Part shown: positions 25,311-37,995 of the stretch, in pieces
Layout of the letters: each line of letters begins with the position of its first letter
How positions within the stretch are numbered: the stretch's first letter is position 1
Assembly (NCBI GenBank): GCA_003344405.1
Contig: NOWV01000016.1
Location: 744,001 to 808,000, forward strand
Source of the DNA: Trichoplax sp. H2
Lineage: Eukaryota > Placozoa > Uniplacotomia > Trichoplacea
DNA length: 64,000 bases
Direction of reading: 5' to 3'
The notes under the pieces: model-generated
Seen by the model: the letters and a program-made list of their open reading frames with translations, nothing else
Database searches by the model: none
What the model was told of the DNA's origin: nothing
Made by a program: the position numbers and the translations under genes

Positions 25311-25855
25311 TTCAATGTAATATTACTTAATTGAGAAAATATCGGTCAATTTCAAATCGACCGTCTGCATACTAAAGTATTGTACTGTACTGCCATAACC
25401 AAGTAAGTCGGAAAATGTCTGTCCATCCAAGAGTGATGGTACAGTACTTCTTCCTCTCTATTTTCACCTGATGTACTGTTCAGTGTACCGTACTCTACAT
25501 TGTACATGTACAATGTGTATCAAAGTATTTTGCCACTTTGAAAAGCATCAACCAGTGATCTTAATAAGCAAATACTGATTAAGAGTTGTTACATTCCATA
25601 GCATTTAGATCTTTCAGAATCTCTCCATCAACCTAATATATCATTCTAATATAGCTTTACTGTATTTTTAAAGAAAAATGTTGCCCGATAGTGACAAAAT
25701 GTTATGGTACACACTGTACAGTATTTCTTATCCAAAAACATTCAAGTAATGGAACCTTTTTCAGGTCTAATCAAAGGTGTTGGAACTCTAGTTGGAAGAC
25801 TTTTAGCGAAGTATGACGGACGGATACATCCAGTACATCGTCATGCGCATATACT

Positions 25856-25923
25856 GTCCTGTACTGTACAGTACTATACTGTACACACTCAGTACAGTAC
25901 ACAGTGTACAGTGCACAGTACAG
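25856..25923. repeat. GTACAGT/ACTGTAC palindromic tract
   Basis: Nearly every seven bases here are a variant of GTACAGT or its reverse complement, so the tract can fold on itself many times. Similar tracts lie at 24489-24520, 26286-26360, 26706-26785 and 55450-55610. Open frames running through them on both strands are artefacts of the repeat. Confidence 0.75.
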
Positions 25924-26267
25924 CAGAGAGCACGGAGAACGAATGCACTGAGCAGTTACTGTACTGTACTGTATGCATGGACAATTGGACATCAAGGACA
26001 TTAATCGTGGACGTGTATCGTTTCAGATATACGGTTGACTTGAGATGACCAGCAAAATAGTTTTAGTAGACTAAATCGACTGTATCGAGCCTCTATTCTT
26101 TTTACTGAACTGGAATCAGCTAACGATGACAAATGTACATTGTACAGTACCCCAATTTTGGACTCCGGATACAGTACCCGTTTCAGTATGAACTACTGGA
26201 AGTGTCAGCGTACTCGTCTATTGATAGAGATCTCTATGGTTACAACTAGACATTCAGTCATTGATAG

Positions 26268-26441
26268 TATTTATATTTTTATTTACAATGTACTGTACAG
26301 TGTACAGTGTACAGTGTACAGTACAGCAAGGCCGAGGCATACTGTACAGTACTGTACAGTACAATAGTCACCTTGACTTGTCAAGTAACATATTGCCATC
26401 AGGCCCATCACATTCCATGGAAATTCGTACTTCGACACAGT
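26268..26441. repeat. Direct repeat copy A left of the assembly gap
   Basis: This 174-base segment starts with TATTTATATTTTTATTTACA, includes a GTACAGT tract and AAGTAACATATTGCCATCAG, and ends at CGACACAGT against the Ns. It reappears nearly unchanged, at the same length, as copy B at 26685-26858. Confidence 0.85.
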
Positions 26442-26461
26442 NNNNNNNNNNNNNNNNNNNN
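26442..26461. other. Assembly gap (20 N)
   Basis: Twenty Ns. The sequence on each side is repeated elsewhere within 1.5 kb, so the gap size and the order of flanking pieces are doubtful. Confidence 0.98.
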
Positions 26462-26684
26462 ATTATAGTAGCAGACAATACTAGACACTGGACAGAGGAC
26501 TGTACAGACGGCTGAGCAGTCAGACAGACGGACTTTCCGGAGCCAATATGGAAAAATGATTACTTAGTATGGGATCTTTTATGTCTAGTTTCTAAATGAC
26601 TGGGTCTCATTTCAATAGTGTCTATGAGCTTATATGACTGTTTTCAAGCCAAATTATAGTAGCAGACAATAAGGTTCAATGTAA
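26462..26684. repeat. Additional satellite unit right of the gap
   Basis: This matches the last unit and exit sequence of the array at roughly 25098-25323 almost base for base, including the shared tail AGACAATAAGGTTCAATGTA. After that tail the sequence switches into copy B instead of the sequence that follows the array at 25324. Confidence 0.85.
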
Positions 26685-26858
26685 TATTTATATTTTTATT
26701 TACAATGTACTGTACAGTGTACAGTGTACAGTGTACAGTACAGCAAGGCCGAGGCATACAGTACAGTACAGTACAGTACAGTAGTCACCTTGACTTGTCA
26801 AGTAACATATTGCCATCAGGCCCATCACATTCCATGGAAATTCGTACTTCGACACAGT
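26685..26858. repeat. Direct repeat copy B
   Basis: Second copy of the 174-base segment at 26268-26441, differing only at a few sites in the GTACAGT tract. It continues past the point where copy A is cut by the Ns, into GGCAGCAGCTATATCTGCAT. Confidence 0.85.
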
Positions 26859-29800
26859 GGCAGCAGCTATATCTGCATAGTCGTTATCCTTTTGTCATAA
26901 AACACCAATCCGGAGTTCGAAGTGATATTTGACTTCCCTGCAATAGACTGCTATGTATCTTACCTACTACTAATAGTTGTTATTATTATAATTCATTATA
27001 ATTCATCGGTAATGCATACTCGAAATGTACTCGCAGGTCAGGATCGGGAATATGGCTATAGCAGCTAAAATCTCGTCAATAAACTGCAATTAAAATATAT
27101 ATACTATAAACCCAGAACAAATTTCCTTCATCCACCTGAATCAGAATCATACAGTACATCATGATTGATGTGCTATCGAGGACTATTTTTGACTCGTGTC
27201 TTTTAATTCATTTTCCAGTTTGAGGTGTGAGAAAGCAGCAGCTAGTACAGTAGCTCATTAGTGCTTAATGCGATAGCTGGTAGCTATAGATTATAGTGTA
27301 CCTTCATTTTAATGTATATATATAACATATATATACAGTACAGTACAGTATTATTATTGCATTTTTGATTATTATTTTAATTTTATTTTTAATTTTTGGG
27401 GGGATAAAAAAGAGTGCATTCTGTGATCACACAGTATATAACAATATCGCAGAGATCATCGTTATCTGTTGGAATTGTGTCGTTGAAGCCAACATTAGTA
27501 AGGTCGAAATTCGATACTGTTATGTACACGTAGTAGCGTTTCATGTCGGAAAGTTGATCAGTAACGGATTCCGGATCGACCGGTAGGACACGTAAGCGAT
27601 GAAAATTATGACAGAAATAATGAACCATCGACAGTGATCAATCAGGGCTTTTTACTATTGTGATCGATACAGTCCACAGTCAAGAGCAACACTACGCATA
27701 GTAGAAGGATAAATCCGCGTTTAACGCATGGGTCTTCAGCTTTCCTCGGCTAAAAGAGGTGAAAGGTTATTCAGGGGCTACCTTTAATTATGCCAACAGC
27801 ATGTATTTATATATATTTGGAAAAGCAGCTTGTTAGTATTAAATCACAATGCTTATGTATTATACGAAGAACAATAGTGTCCTGAATGAAGTTCCAAAGT
27901 TCACCATGTCCTTTCAGAATCATCCAAAATGTCTTACACGGAAGCGTACAAGGGATACGTGCAAAATAACATCGCAAACCTCAATCAGCTTTTATACTAT
28001 GTCAACCATGGCTGTTTACCGTTGCACCTTCGACATATGTTTGGACCAGGTTGGTAGAATATTTTACTCACAGCATCCATCATGGCATGGAGCATTGTAC
28101 TTAGAATGCATAAATTACCATAACAATAGCTCGTATAATAACGGTATGACCAAGAATAGAAGGTCAAAATTTATTTTAAGACTTTATAAACTTTGTCTAT
28201 TTTATATTTTAATTTCACTCAAATTCTCATTTTACTGTTGGTGTGTACTGCCAGTACCAGCATTATATATAGCTCGTCAGATTGATAAAATTGTGGCATT
28301 TAGGATTTTCAGTGGCATCGATTGCAGTTACTGGCGTGCTCCTTACCAAGTGTAAGTTAATATTGATTCTCCAGCTTTACCTTTCCTCTACCTTGTTTCG
28401 ATCAATGTTAACGGTGTCAAGTTTATCAATATCATGACCTGAATTTCAACATAATGGAACTGATTGTTTTTTTAACGTTTGATGTGATTTATTAATACAA
28501 CCACTAATGATAGAACCTATAGTGGTAAAATGAGGGGATATTTAGTACCGGAGACATATACTACTGTATATTTGAAAAGCTTATCGAATTAGGTTACATT
28601 ATGACTGGCCTTCTAAAATGAATGGTACATGACATCGATAGTCTTGTATTAGCTTTGCATTTGTTTTTTTTTCTTTTTTCACTTTCAGTGATTATTTCTA
28701 TCATTGTGCGATACTCTGCTAGCTACACGCGATAATGACGATAAATTCGCACGTAAGCCTAAAAGGTTCGAGCGAGCCTAGGCTCGGTGACTCCAGGCTA
28801 CTAATGTGCAATATTGCTAATTCACGCTTTTCGTGAATGATACGTAAGGGATAAAAAAAGGAAATCTTACATTTCTTTATCGCAGAGGAGAGTGGATGTT
28901 ATCCAGTTTTTGAGCACTATAATAGAGGCCCAATTTTCGCAGCATATATGAACACGAACATCTTTGGTTTCGCTAACTTTATATCAGCTTTACTGAACGC
29001 GCTGCTATCGTGGTGCACTCATTATGGTTCATTCTGCTGTCGAATTTCTATTCAATTCAAGAGGACGAGGGGAAAGATACCTTAAGATTTGGCAGTCACA
29101 CTTGTGTCCCTGATATTGAGCATCTTCAGGGCGAGGTTCATCTAGGTAATATACGTATATCGCCGTCGGCCTTTAAAGCAACATATTTAATGTATCATAT
29201 CAACAAGGCCATCGTGAATGCTTTGAGCTTGATGATTCTGGACTTTATTTGTTAATTCGATATTGCACAGTTTCAATTTCACAGACATGACTTTTTATTC
29301 GTTCATCTACTGCATCGTAGGAATAGCCATTAAAATGCTAAAATGTTTAATGCAACGATGCTTTCTAACTTTACTTGCTTGGCCCATTTTGCTATCGATG
29401 CTTGACATAAAAAAAAACTTGAATAATATAATTATTATGGGTTAAAAGGTCATTAATAACTAATTTAATCAAAGGTCTATTAGATCAATGCTGATTCGGT
29501 CTGTCATTTCTCTCAGTTCAAATTCATTATAGCACAGTACTAGAAAGCTGGTACATTGCAGTAGTACAACTATTTTGATACATTACATTAATTAATTTTA
29601 GGGGAATTTTCTGAATTGTCATTGATTGTGATAGTAATAACAGAAATGTCAATCAATGATAATTCAGAAAATTCCCCTTAGTTTTATCATGAGAGGATAG
29701 TCTGGGCCGGTATACCGGCGCACATTAACATTCAATAATAAACATAGCGATGCTGACCTTGCCACTGCATTTCATTGCATGTGTTATACTATGCGATCCC

Positions 29801-32151
29801 TTACGAATTTTCGATAATGCAATGTTTTGGATCAATTTTGTAAAAATTGTTCCAAAATGCATAGTTATCATACATACGTTCGTAGTAAAGTCCATAATAA
29901 TGATTGGTATTTTGTAGGCATTTTATTCATAATTTTTACCATTCAGATATATCAAATGAAAGGGATCGCATTGCAAGCATGGGCTGGCAGTCTGGCACAT
30001 GCGGAATATGATACGTGATTAGGCCTCGCATAGCCCATCCCAGTACAGTGATCTCAAAGTAAATAAATACGTCTACAAAACATGATAGTTTTTAGCTTAC
30101 GTCAATAAATCAATTCTGTTTCCAGTGGGTATAGACTATAGACAATAGCTTACTGTATCTTAATCCTATAAGCGATTACGGAATTTAATAGCTATAGTAA
30201 TGCAAAAGTTGTCAAATTTCTACTCTACTGACAGACAGTACTAGCACTGGAACTTACCCAACAGTCTTATTATCTGAATGTTCTTGTAGACTGAATTAGA
30301 GAAACGAGCTAAAAAATTCCTTTTTTAGTCTACATATGCAAATGATCTGAATGTTCTACCATAAGTAAAGCAAATTTACAGTGGCTTTATTGGTTATTTA
30401 TTTCAGCCATGATCTTGCTAGAATTTCCAAGTGGTAGTATTTTATTAACTTGTGTACGGGAAATGATCATTGCTTTGAGTAGTTTCAATACAAGTATGAG
30501 TAAGCAAAGATTAATATGACCCACCCACTAAAAGTTCAAGAATTAGCTGAAAATTTCAACAACGCAAGTGCGATATCTGCGTTAGAATTGTACGTAGCAT
30601 AATCATCTGCTAGTGATCGCTATACAGCAATATCTCAAAGGCTATACCCAAGTATATAAACATTGTCAAAACAGGAATTAAGTTGTTCTCGCAACGGATC
30701 TAGAATTTAATTTATTGATGTTCTATAATGACCTTGATTAATGTATAGCCGGTAATTCGTTGTAGTTATCAATACTGCAGTATAAATTAGAACCATTCAT
30801 TGACTATGGTTTTGAAATGACGTTCGTAGACAATTACAGCTCAAGGGTATCAATATGATTATTTGAATCCATCTAATTGCATGTGTATATAGGTTACGGC
30901 CAAAACGTAACATATACATAAGCAAGACGCCACATTACCCAGCATGATACTTTTCAAATTACAACGTATAATAGTCAAGACATGAAATGTTATACTGCAG
31001 GTATACTCTATTTTCATGTTAAACTAGCTGACTAGAAATAATGTCTACAAGCATTGTTGCATATGTAACATATTTGTATTCCATTGTTAGGTATTCTATC
31101 TTGCATCTTTCTATTCTAAAGATTAAATCGAATAGACACCAATAAAAGCTCTCCTCTAAGTTATAGGATGATAAGAATGATGGAATGATACAAACAGTTG
31201 AATGACTAAACTAAATAATTTCTCTCTGTTAATGACTAAATGGACTGAAATAATTAGAATCTGATGTAGCACTAATTATAACATAATATCAATTGACGCT
31301 ATACTACCATAGAATTTTAAACGGTTTTAATGTAGTTGATATCTCACACAAGAGCTTAATATCAAATCTAACCGAGAAATTCCGTAATTCCTGCTCCATA
31401 AATAATAAAATGGCAGTTTTGTATTCTCTAACGAAATGCAAATTTTAGAATTACAATCCTGAAATTATCTATCAGGAGTAATGACCTTGAATTTATCAAT
31501 GAATAACTGATGTATAATCTAAGAAAGGTCTAAGATAATTACAACAACTACCTTCAAAAAATCAGTATTTACTTGGTGTTATTTACGTATCAATTATTCA
31601 TTACGGGTTAATCAATTGTCCAATATTAAATATGTATTGTAAAATGCTAAAGGATTTATTGAATGCACATATTTGGCCTGTAAAAATTTAAAATGAGTGA
31701 CGAAAATAACTTGGACTGATGGCACTTAATTTAGAGTCAAACTAAATATAAATTCATTAAGTTAAGTCGATACAGCGTCTATTATGTTGATAACTTCTAC
31801 CTTCTGATCTGTCCCAACTTAATCCAATCCTGTCACATCCTATAATCAACTTTCTAAAGTAGCAATTCCAAAATAGCTAATTCTATAAAAGCACTTAACA
31901 ACCCGATCGTAATGTTTTGTATTAACAATGTTTATGATCTTAAGATACATACATGGAGTTAGCATTCACTCAGAAACTATAGACAAAATATATTTACTAC
32001 TATTTCTGTAGCATTTAGAAGATTCCTTAGATATTTTTACTACTATGTATAGGTTGCTGCAGAGGATTAACGTTACTGCTGCAAGTTCACTACACTGATA
32101 GCTAATCATATTTATAAATTTCCTCTGATAGGCATTTAATAGTATAACATC
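26859..32151. other. Long intergenic region before the carnitine acyltransferase gene
   Basis: No complete gene supported. It contains an open frame at 27849-28355 (+) of 168 codons with no recognised domain. It also has overlapping protein-like frames at 28880-29250 (+) with two motifs loosely like ependymin-related proteins (GCYPVFE and CVPDIEHLQGEVHLGN, in reversed order), a perfect 12-base palindrome GAGCCTAGGCTC near 28772, and the hairpin element at 29598. From 29700 to 32151 I see only AT-rich unstructured DNA. Confidence 0.4.
29598..29680. repeat. MITE-like element with 28-base terminal inverted repeats
   Basis: The left arm 29601-29628 starts GGGGAATTTTCTGAATTGTC, and the right arm 29650-29677 is its reverse complement with one mismatch. 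A spacer of about 21 bases separates them. Each end is flanked by TTA, a possible 3-base target duplication of the TWA kind made by PIF/Harbinger transposases. The element is far too short to encode anything, so it would be a non-autonomous remnant. A related copy lies at 14648. Confidence 0.7.
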
Positions 32152-35100
32152 ATGGCTGAAACTTCTTTCCAGTATCAAGATTCCTTACCACACTTGCCTG
32201 TACCGAAATTACAAGACACGTTACAGAGGTACTTGAGATCAGTACAAGCCATCGTTAGTGATGATCAGTATAGCAAAACCAAAGAAATCGTTGAAGAATT
32301 TGGAAAATCAGGCGGGTTAGGTGAAAAATTGACCCAAAAATTGAAAGAAAGAGCAAAGACTCACGATAATTGGGTGAGCAACATCACCATAGTTGCTACC
32401 ATAACTAATAGCCATAGACCTAAATAATGTTAATATCGCTATATTATACAACAATTGACCTAAAAGTCGAGCGTACTAATGAATTACTTAAAATTAAAAA
32501 GAGTTAATAAATAACCACTTCTACTGCAAAATTGCTCGTAATAAAATTTATACGATTTTTTAATATTAATCTAGGTAGATGATTTTTGGATACGATATGC
32601 ATATTTGTCCGTTAGAGAACCTCTAATGATAAAATGTTCGCCAGTGCTTTCCATAATTTATCGACCGGTTCAAACTGTAGACGAGCAATTAAGGTAAATA
32701 AGAGAACGAAAAGCGTTCTTTGCTATTTACTGTTTTCTAATTATAGCTACGCGCATATTATAATTATAATCAATTTAAATAAGTAAATATCTTTCAATTA
32801 ACATGAAGCGAATGAAAAGTTTAGTTTGTATTGTAAATTTTACATTTTAGCAAAGTGATGCATACGGTAATGTATTAGTCGTACTTGCTATTAATGATGT
32901 AGTGCATTAGTCATAGATGCAATTTGTTCTATGATATACTATAATGTAGTATATGCAGATTTTTATTGAGAAAGTTAGAATATAATGTAGTGAATATATC
33001 ATAACATGTAAATGTAACATAGCTAAATATATGAATCCTAGAAGATTCACTAACTTGAATATTATACTACTTGTAGTAAACTTCGAGTACTTTCAAGGAA
33101 TCTGTAAAACCATTATAATTCATATTACTACAATCTACTCACGACGTATTTTGTATATTTCACCTGTAGAATAGATGACACATATTACAATGTTAATGTA
33201 CTGACATTTATTAACTAGGCTTGCAGCCAAAGTTCTTTTTGGAATACTGCAACATAACCACGCAATTCAATCGTAAGTTATTAATACTTGACTATAGATG
33301 CTAAAACAAGCTAAATTGTCCCCTCTCATTATTTATTAATTGAAATTTAAATGGATACCTAGCGTACAGTTACAAATCAGTAGATAAATTTACATTAATA
33401 ATAATAAGATACAATAAATAGTATTTTAAATAAGTGTATGCAAATACTAATGGTAGCGTTTTAAATTTAGGGAAACATTACCAGTTGATAAAGTTGCCGG
33501 CCGTGCTATATGTATGAGCCAATATAAGAAAATCTTTAATGGCTATCGTATTCCGGGAGAGAAATTGGACTCCGCTGCAACGTTTACCGCCGAAAATCCA
33601 CAACCATCAAATTTGATTGTTGCTTACAAGGATCAGGTAGAATAGTAGAATATTTTAACCGATAGTTTAACATTTCAAGAACTACGCTTTATTCTCCAAC
33701 AGATACAATTTTATTTGTTCACATATCAGATTTTTCGTTTTATATGGCATATAAACGAATTAATATCTAATTTTATTGAAATGTTTGTCCGCGCGCTGCA
33801 AAATAGTTTTTCAGCGTTGACGTTATTAAAGATGGCAAGTTTCTTACGGTAGCAGATATTTATGGGATATTTAAAGAAATTACCGAGAAACACCAAGATA
33901 GAGGAAAAGGTGTAGGCGTTTTTACTGCTATCAATCGTGATTCGTGTTTCGAAGCTTATACTGAATTAATGAAAGGTAACGGTTTATTTCTGACATACAT
34001 TATATATGTTTTCTATAATAATAATATTCGTTTCTTATAAAAGCCCTAGCTGTGCTTTAAGTGAAGTATTATGCTTATTAACTATTTTTGATACAGATAA
34101 GACGAATGCCAATAATCTGGAGAAGATTATCAAAAGCCTTTTTGTTCTAGCTATCGAATCTCATGAATTGGGCGCAGAAACAGATGACGGAAATCAAATC
34201 AAAGCTAAGAAGCCGATATCAACAATTTGTAAACAGTTACTTACGGGCTGTGGCATAGAAGGCGACGCTTGTAACAGGTGGTACGATAAAAGGCTACAGG
34301 TAAATAAAGCCCTAGTAACCAGCTGTTGGTTATATTGTTCACAGTGAAATCAGATAGCTATTTTTGTTTAAATTTAATAGATCACAGTTGGAATTGATGG
34401 ATCTGTTACACTTATCGGAGAACATTCCGCAATTGATGGTACTGCAGTTCTTGAGTTGTGCAAACAAATCATACAGACGTCGTAAGTTTATGTTACGCCT
34501 TTATTGTAGTAAAGTAGTGAGAGGTAGTTAAACTTGAATAATTCTTTGGCGCCAAAAAATTAAGGATAATGTTAATTAAATAGGGAATCATTGCATTATA
34601 TGATGAATTTATTATGCTACTGGATAGAGATAATAATGTATATTTGTTGAGTTGCAGATTTATAATTTTACTATATTTCGTGCTTGCTTTAATAATCACT
34701 AATTAATTACATGCATTGAGTCAAGGGACTGTCTATGGTAATAGTAACAACCAAAATTTTGTTTCATCTGAATTATTTCATAGCATATACAGTATTTCTA
34801 TGATAAATTAGTACTTAAGTTCGAAGCTTTGTGGCAACCGTGCAATAAAAATAATTTTAAAAACTTTTAGAGGTTGTCCCGATAATGATTTAAAACCGAC
34901 AGAGCTACCATCTATACAAAAGTTAGAATGGAATCTCAACGAGAATCTAGAAAATCGAATCCGGAAAGGAAAAGTAGAAGCTGCTTCGTGAGTATTATTA
35001 CTTCTCTGTTAACAGTGGATGACACATAGCTAAGTCCTTTGATAAAGATGTGGCCATGAGAAATTGAGTAATGGTGTTTTCAATTTTTATTCGTTATGAT

Positions 35101-36259
35101 TAGCACTATCAATGATATCAGCGTCGAGATTTTAAAATGGGAAGAATATGGCAAAGAATTTATCAAATCGCAGAAAATGAGCCCTGACAGTTTTATGCAA
35201 ATATTATTTCAAGTTGCATACTACAAGTAAGTGTACCTGCCCGATTATTGTTTACTCCAACGTAAGTGTATTAGAAAGATTATATTGTGGGATTGTACTG
35301 ACTGAGGTAAGTTTGATACAGAGTTCACAAAGAAATAGCATCGCAGTACGAAAGCGGAGCAACCAAATTATTTCTACTTGGAAGAACAGAAGTTATTCGG
35401 TCAACGTCTGTAGAATCTGTGGAATTTATTAACGCATTTCTATCAGATTCTGTCTCGGTTAGTGGCTATATTTTAAGTAAATAGCTTATCTTTAAATAGG
35501 TTGCATAACAATGATGAACGGTTTCCAATGACAAGTTTTCCATTGTAACAGAATGATCAGAAGAAAGCGCTTTTTAGGAAGGCGGTAGAAGTGCACAAAA
35601 AATATGCCTTACAGGTACCATACTTTTTGCGGTTTTTATCAAACTAAGTTAACTCTATTATGCTAATGAATATAGTCAGTATGCAAGCTCGATACCTTAC
35701 TTGTAATACCATAATGATATTTTTCTATATCAAATTTATACTTAGCGTTTGCTTTATAGTCGAGCAACTATTGTTTTGCTAATTTAGGCTAGTATGGGTC
35801 AAGGCTGGGATCGCCACCTGTTTGGAATGAAGATTTGGGCGTTAGAAAATGGAATGGAGACACCAGCAATATTTAGTGACCCCACTTACAATACTCTAAG
35901 CCAATTTAAGCTTTCAACTAGTCAAGTAAGTACGGTTTAAATACGTAAATGCCTACATAAAATTTCCCTGCTCAATTGCTTTTATTCTTTCCAAGGTAGT
36001 TGTTACTCATATTCTCTAATGTGCTTTATTATCTATCATTTATTGTTGATATGTACAGGTAACGCTTCCAACAGATACATCAGTGGCATGTTTTGCACCA
36101 GTCGTTGAGGATGGTTATGGTATATCTTACAATATTAGTTCCAATTTTTTCATTGTCTCAGTTACATCTTTTAACTCTTGTTCAAAAACAAGCGCTACCG
36201 AATTCTATAATGCGCTAATACAAACTCTGAATGGCATTAAGCTACTATTGGAAAGTTAA
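32152..36259 (+). CDS. Carnitine O-acyltransferase (CrAT/CROT type)
   Basis: Complete in 13 exons: 32152-32373, 32575-32693, 33219-33272, 33471-33636, 33807-33975, 34097-34299, 34381-34481, 34871-34987, 35104-35226, 35322-35457, 35552-35614, 35788-35925, 36059-36259. The sum is 1812 bases, or 603 residues (human CrAT 626). The enzyme moves an acyl group between CoA and carnitine. Seen in order: LPHLPVPKLQDTLQRYL at the N-terminus, ICMSQYKKIFNGYRIPG, NRWYDKRLQ, the catalytic His in GEHSAIDG, AYYKVHKEIASQYES, LFLLGRTEVIRS, GWDRHLFGMK, the STSQ substrate-site motif and DGYGISYN near the end. The last three residues (LES) are not a peroxisomal targeting signal, and the N-terminus has no obvious mitochondrial presequence, so location is open. 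The acyl-pocket position occupied by Met in CrAT is Ala here, which points to medium-chain acyl use. Confidence 0.93.
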
Positions 36260-36315
36260 TTATGGACTGAATTTCGAACGGTACCGAGTAGTACCCATTT
36301 CCCTTTTAATCTAGA

Positions 36316-36321
36316 AATAAA
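36316..36321 (+). promoter_or_regulatory. Polyadenylation signal AATAAA
   Basis: AATAAA lies 57 bases after the acyltransferase stop codon, on the coding strand. Confidence 0.5.
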
Positions 36322-37995
36322 ATCTAGCGTAAATGCCCAACAGAGATAAATGCAATGTCTATCAAGAGCTAATACTACTGATTATAATACGATCATCTGT
36401 CCTAAGTTTCTTATTTGTAATTAGATATAATAGACACTTCAATTTTATGTTAGCTATCTGACGTATTGATTATGCAATAGATATATTACGCAAATTTATG
36501 GTCTACAGTATTAAAGTCATTGATCTTTTAATCTTAGCCCATTGTATTTCCACGTTTCAAATAGGTTAGAATAGATGATAGTCTCAGCATTTTGAAATAG
36601 CGGCATCTGATTTATTATGTTTTTGCTTGATAGATATTTGATCCGAAAATAGATTTGTAGAAATGTACGTAGCCATCTACATTAATACCGTATGTAATTA
36701 TAGCACTGCTAATAGCACTGTAGCTGTATGATGGAATGACATATATGGAAGATTTTAGTATATCATTTATGTCTTCTGGGTATCTGGAGTAATGACATGA
36801 TAATCTGTATGTTAAATCGTTCTTTAGTTACGCTATGAATAAACAGGATGAGATTTCATAAGTTAACTTGATTTCCTCCTTCATGATTTATGGAAACTTC
36901 ACTGTAAAGCCAATATAACTTAAATAGGCATTTATTAGGAGATACATTTGTATATTTAAAGGCTGAATGTCAATCTTTGTATGCATAATATTTCTTCATA
37001 TATAAGGAGTGACTTTAACAGTAGACAATTAATTAATTATTATTACAATATAAATTTGATAAATTCGATATATAGTATCCAGAATAATATAGGTTACATT
37101 ACTAAAGTGCATGTGATATGGTACATTTAAATTACAGCAGTGATTATTTTGCTGTTTGATGGCTTACCGAGCAGAACATTGGAATGTTTGATAAAACGTA
37201 ATTCTATTTTATGTTGAGAATTGAGGCGCTAGTTTTGAGCTATTAGTAAGTGATAATTTGTTATTGTAGTTTCCGGATTAATGAAATTAAATGGAACATA
37301 TATCTAAGTCCTAGATGTTGCATACAATACATTAGCATTTGCTTAATTACTGATATTTGCCTTCAACATCAAAATTCTAGCTGTAAAACAATTCCAAAAT
37401 GAAAATAATCTCATAAACGTAAGTAGTCTCTTAGATGATATTTAATTTAATCAAACATCATGAAAGTAATACATAGTACTTTTTTACTTGTTTCACATGA
37501 TACAGTTAAAGTAGGAAGATTATTTTAATAATCGGAATCGTAAAGATTATAGTTAGAAATGATAATAGTAATATAAATAACCTAAATTATAGTATATTAC
37601 AAAATCCTTAGTATCGCAAAATATGCTGAATAAAGATAAACTTCATCATATTAACATACCCATCGCATCAAATTTTGAAAACTACAGTAATTTGAATACT
37701 GTACTGCTTATTCCACATCGTTATTAATACATAACAATAATTATTTATATATATAGATAGATAATTAAATAGAATAATTATATAGGAATTAATGTCATCT
37801 ATATTTGGCTTTTCAATAAAATTTATATAACTAAATTTATCAAAATTTATAGTATAATTGTATGAAACTGAACAGAATAAATTATACATTTGTTCATTGA
37901 GTTCTGATTAATTTCTATAAATTATAGAAAGTAAACCATCTTAAAAAGCTAATGGCTATAGCTTTATCTTCTCAAGCCGATCAGGAAATACTCAT
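36322..37995. other. Intergenic between two convergent genes
   Basis: The acyltransferase (+) and the disordered-protein gene (-) converge here. The DNA is AT-rich with short open frames only, and nothing else is seen. Confidence 0.5.

Noticed and set aside
25704-26004. Overlapping open frames on both strands through 25704-26048
   Set aside because: They are products of the GTACAG palindromic tract, which lacks stops in several frames. The peptides are rich in Tyr, Cys, Thr and Val in the manner of the repeat.
27849-28355. 168-codon open frame (+)
   Set aside because: It has no domain, no signal peptide and no splice partner. Its hydrophobic end fits AT-rich chance sequence. It was left as a note only.
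28736-28800. Possible tRNA from a GGTTCGAGC string
   Set aside because: The flanking bases do not form a T-arm, an acceptor stem or an anticodon arm. The nearby palindrome explains the base pairing.
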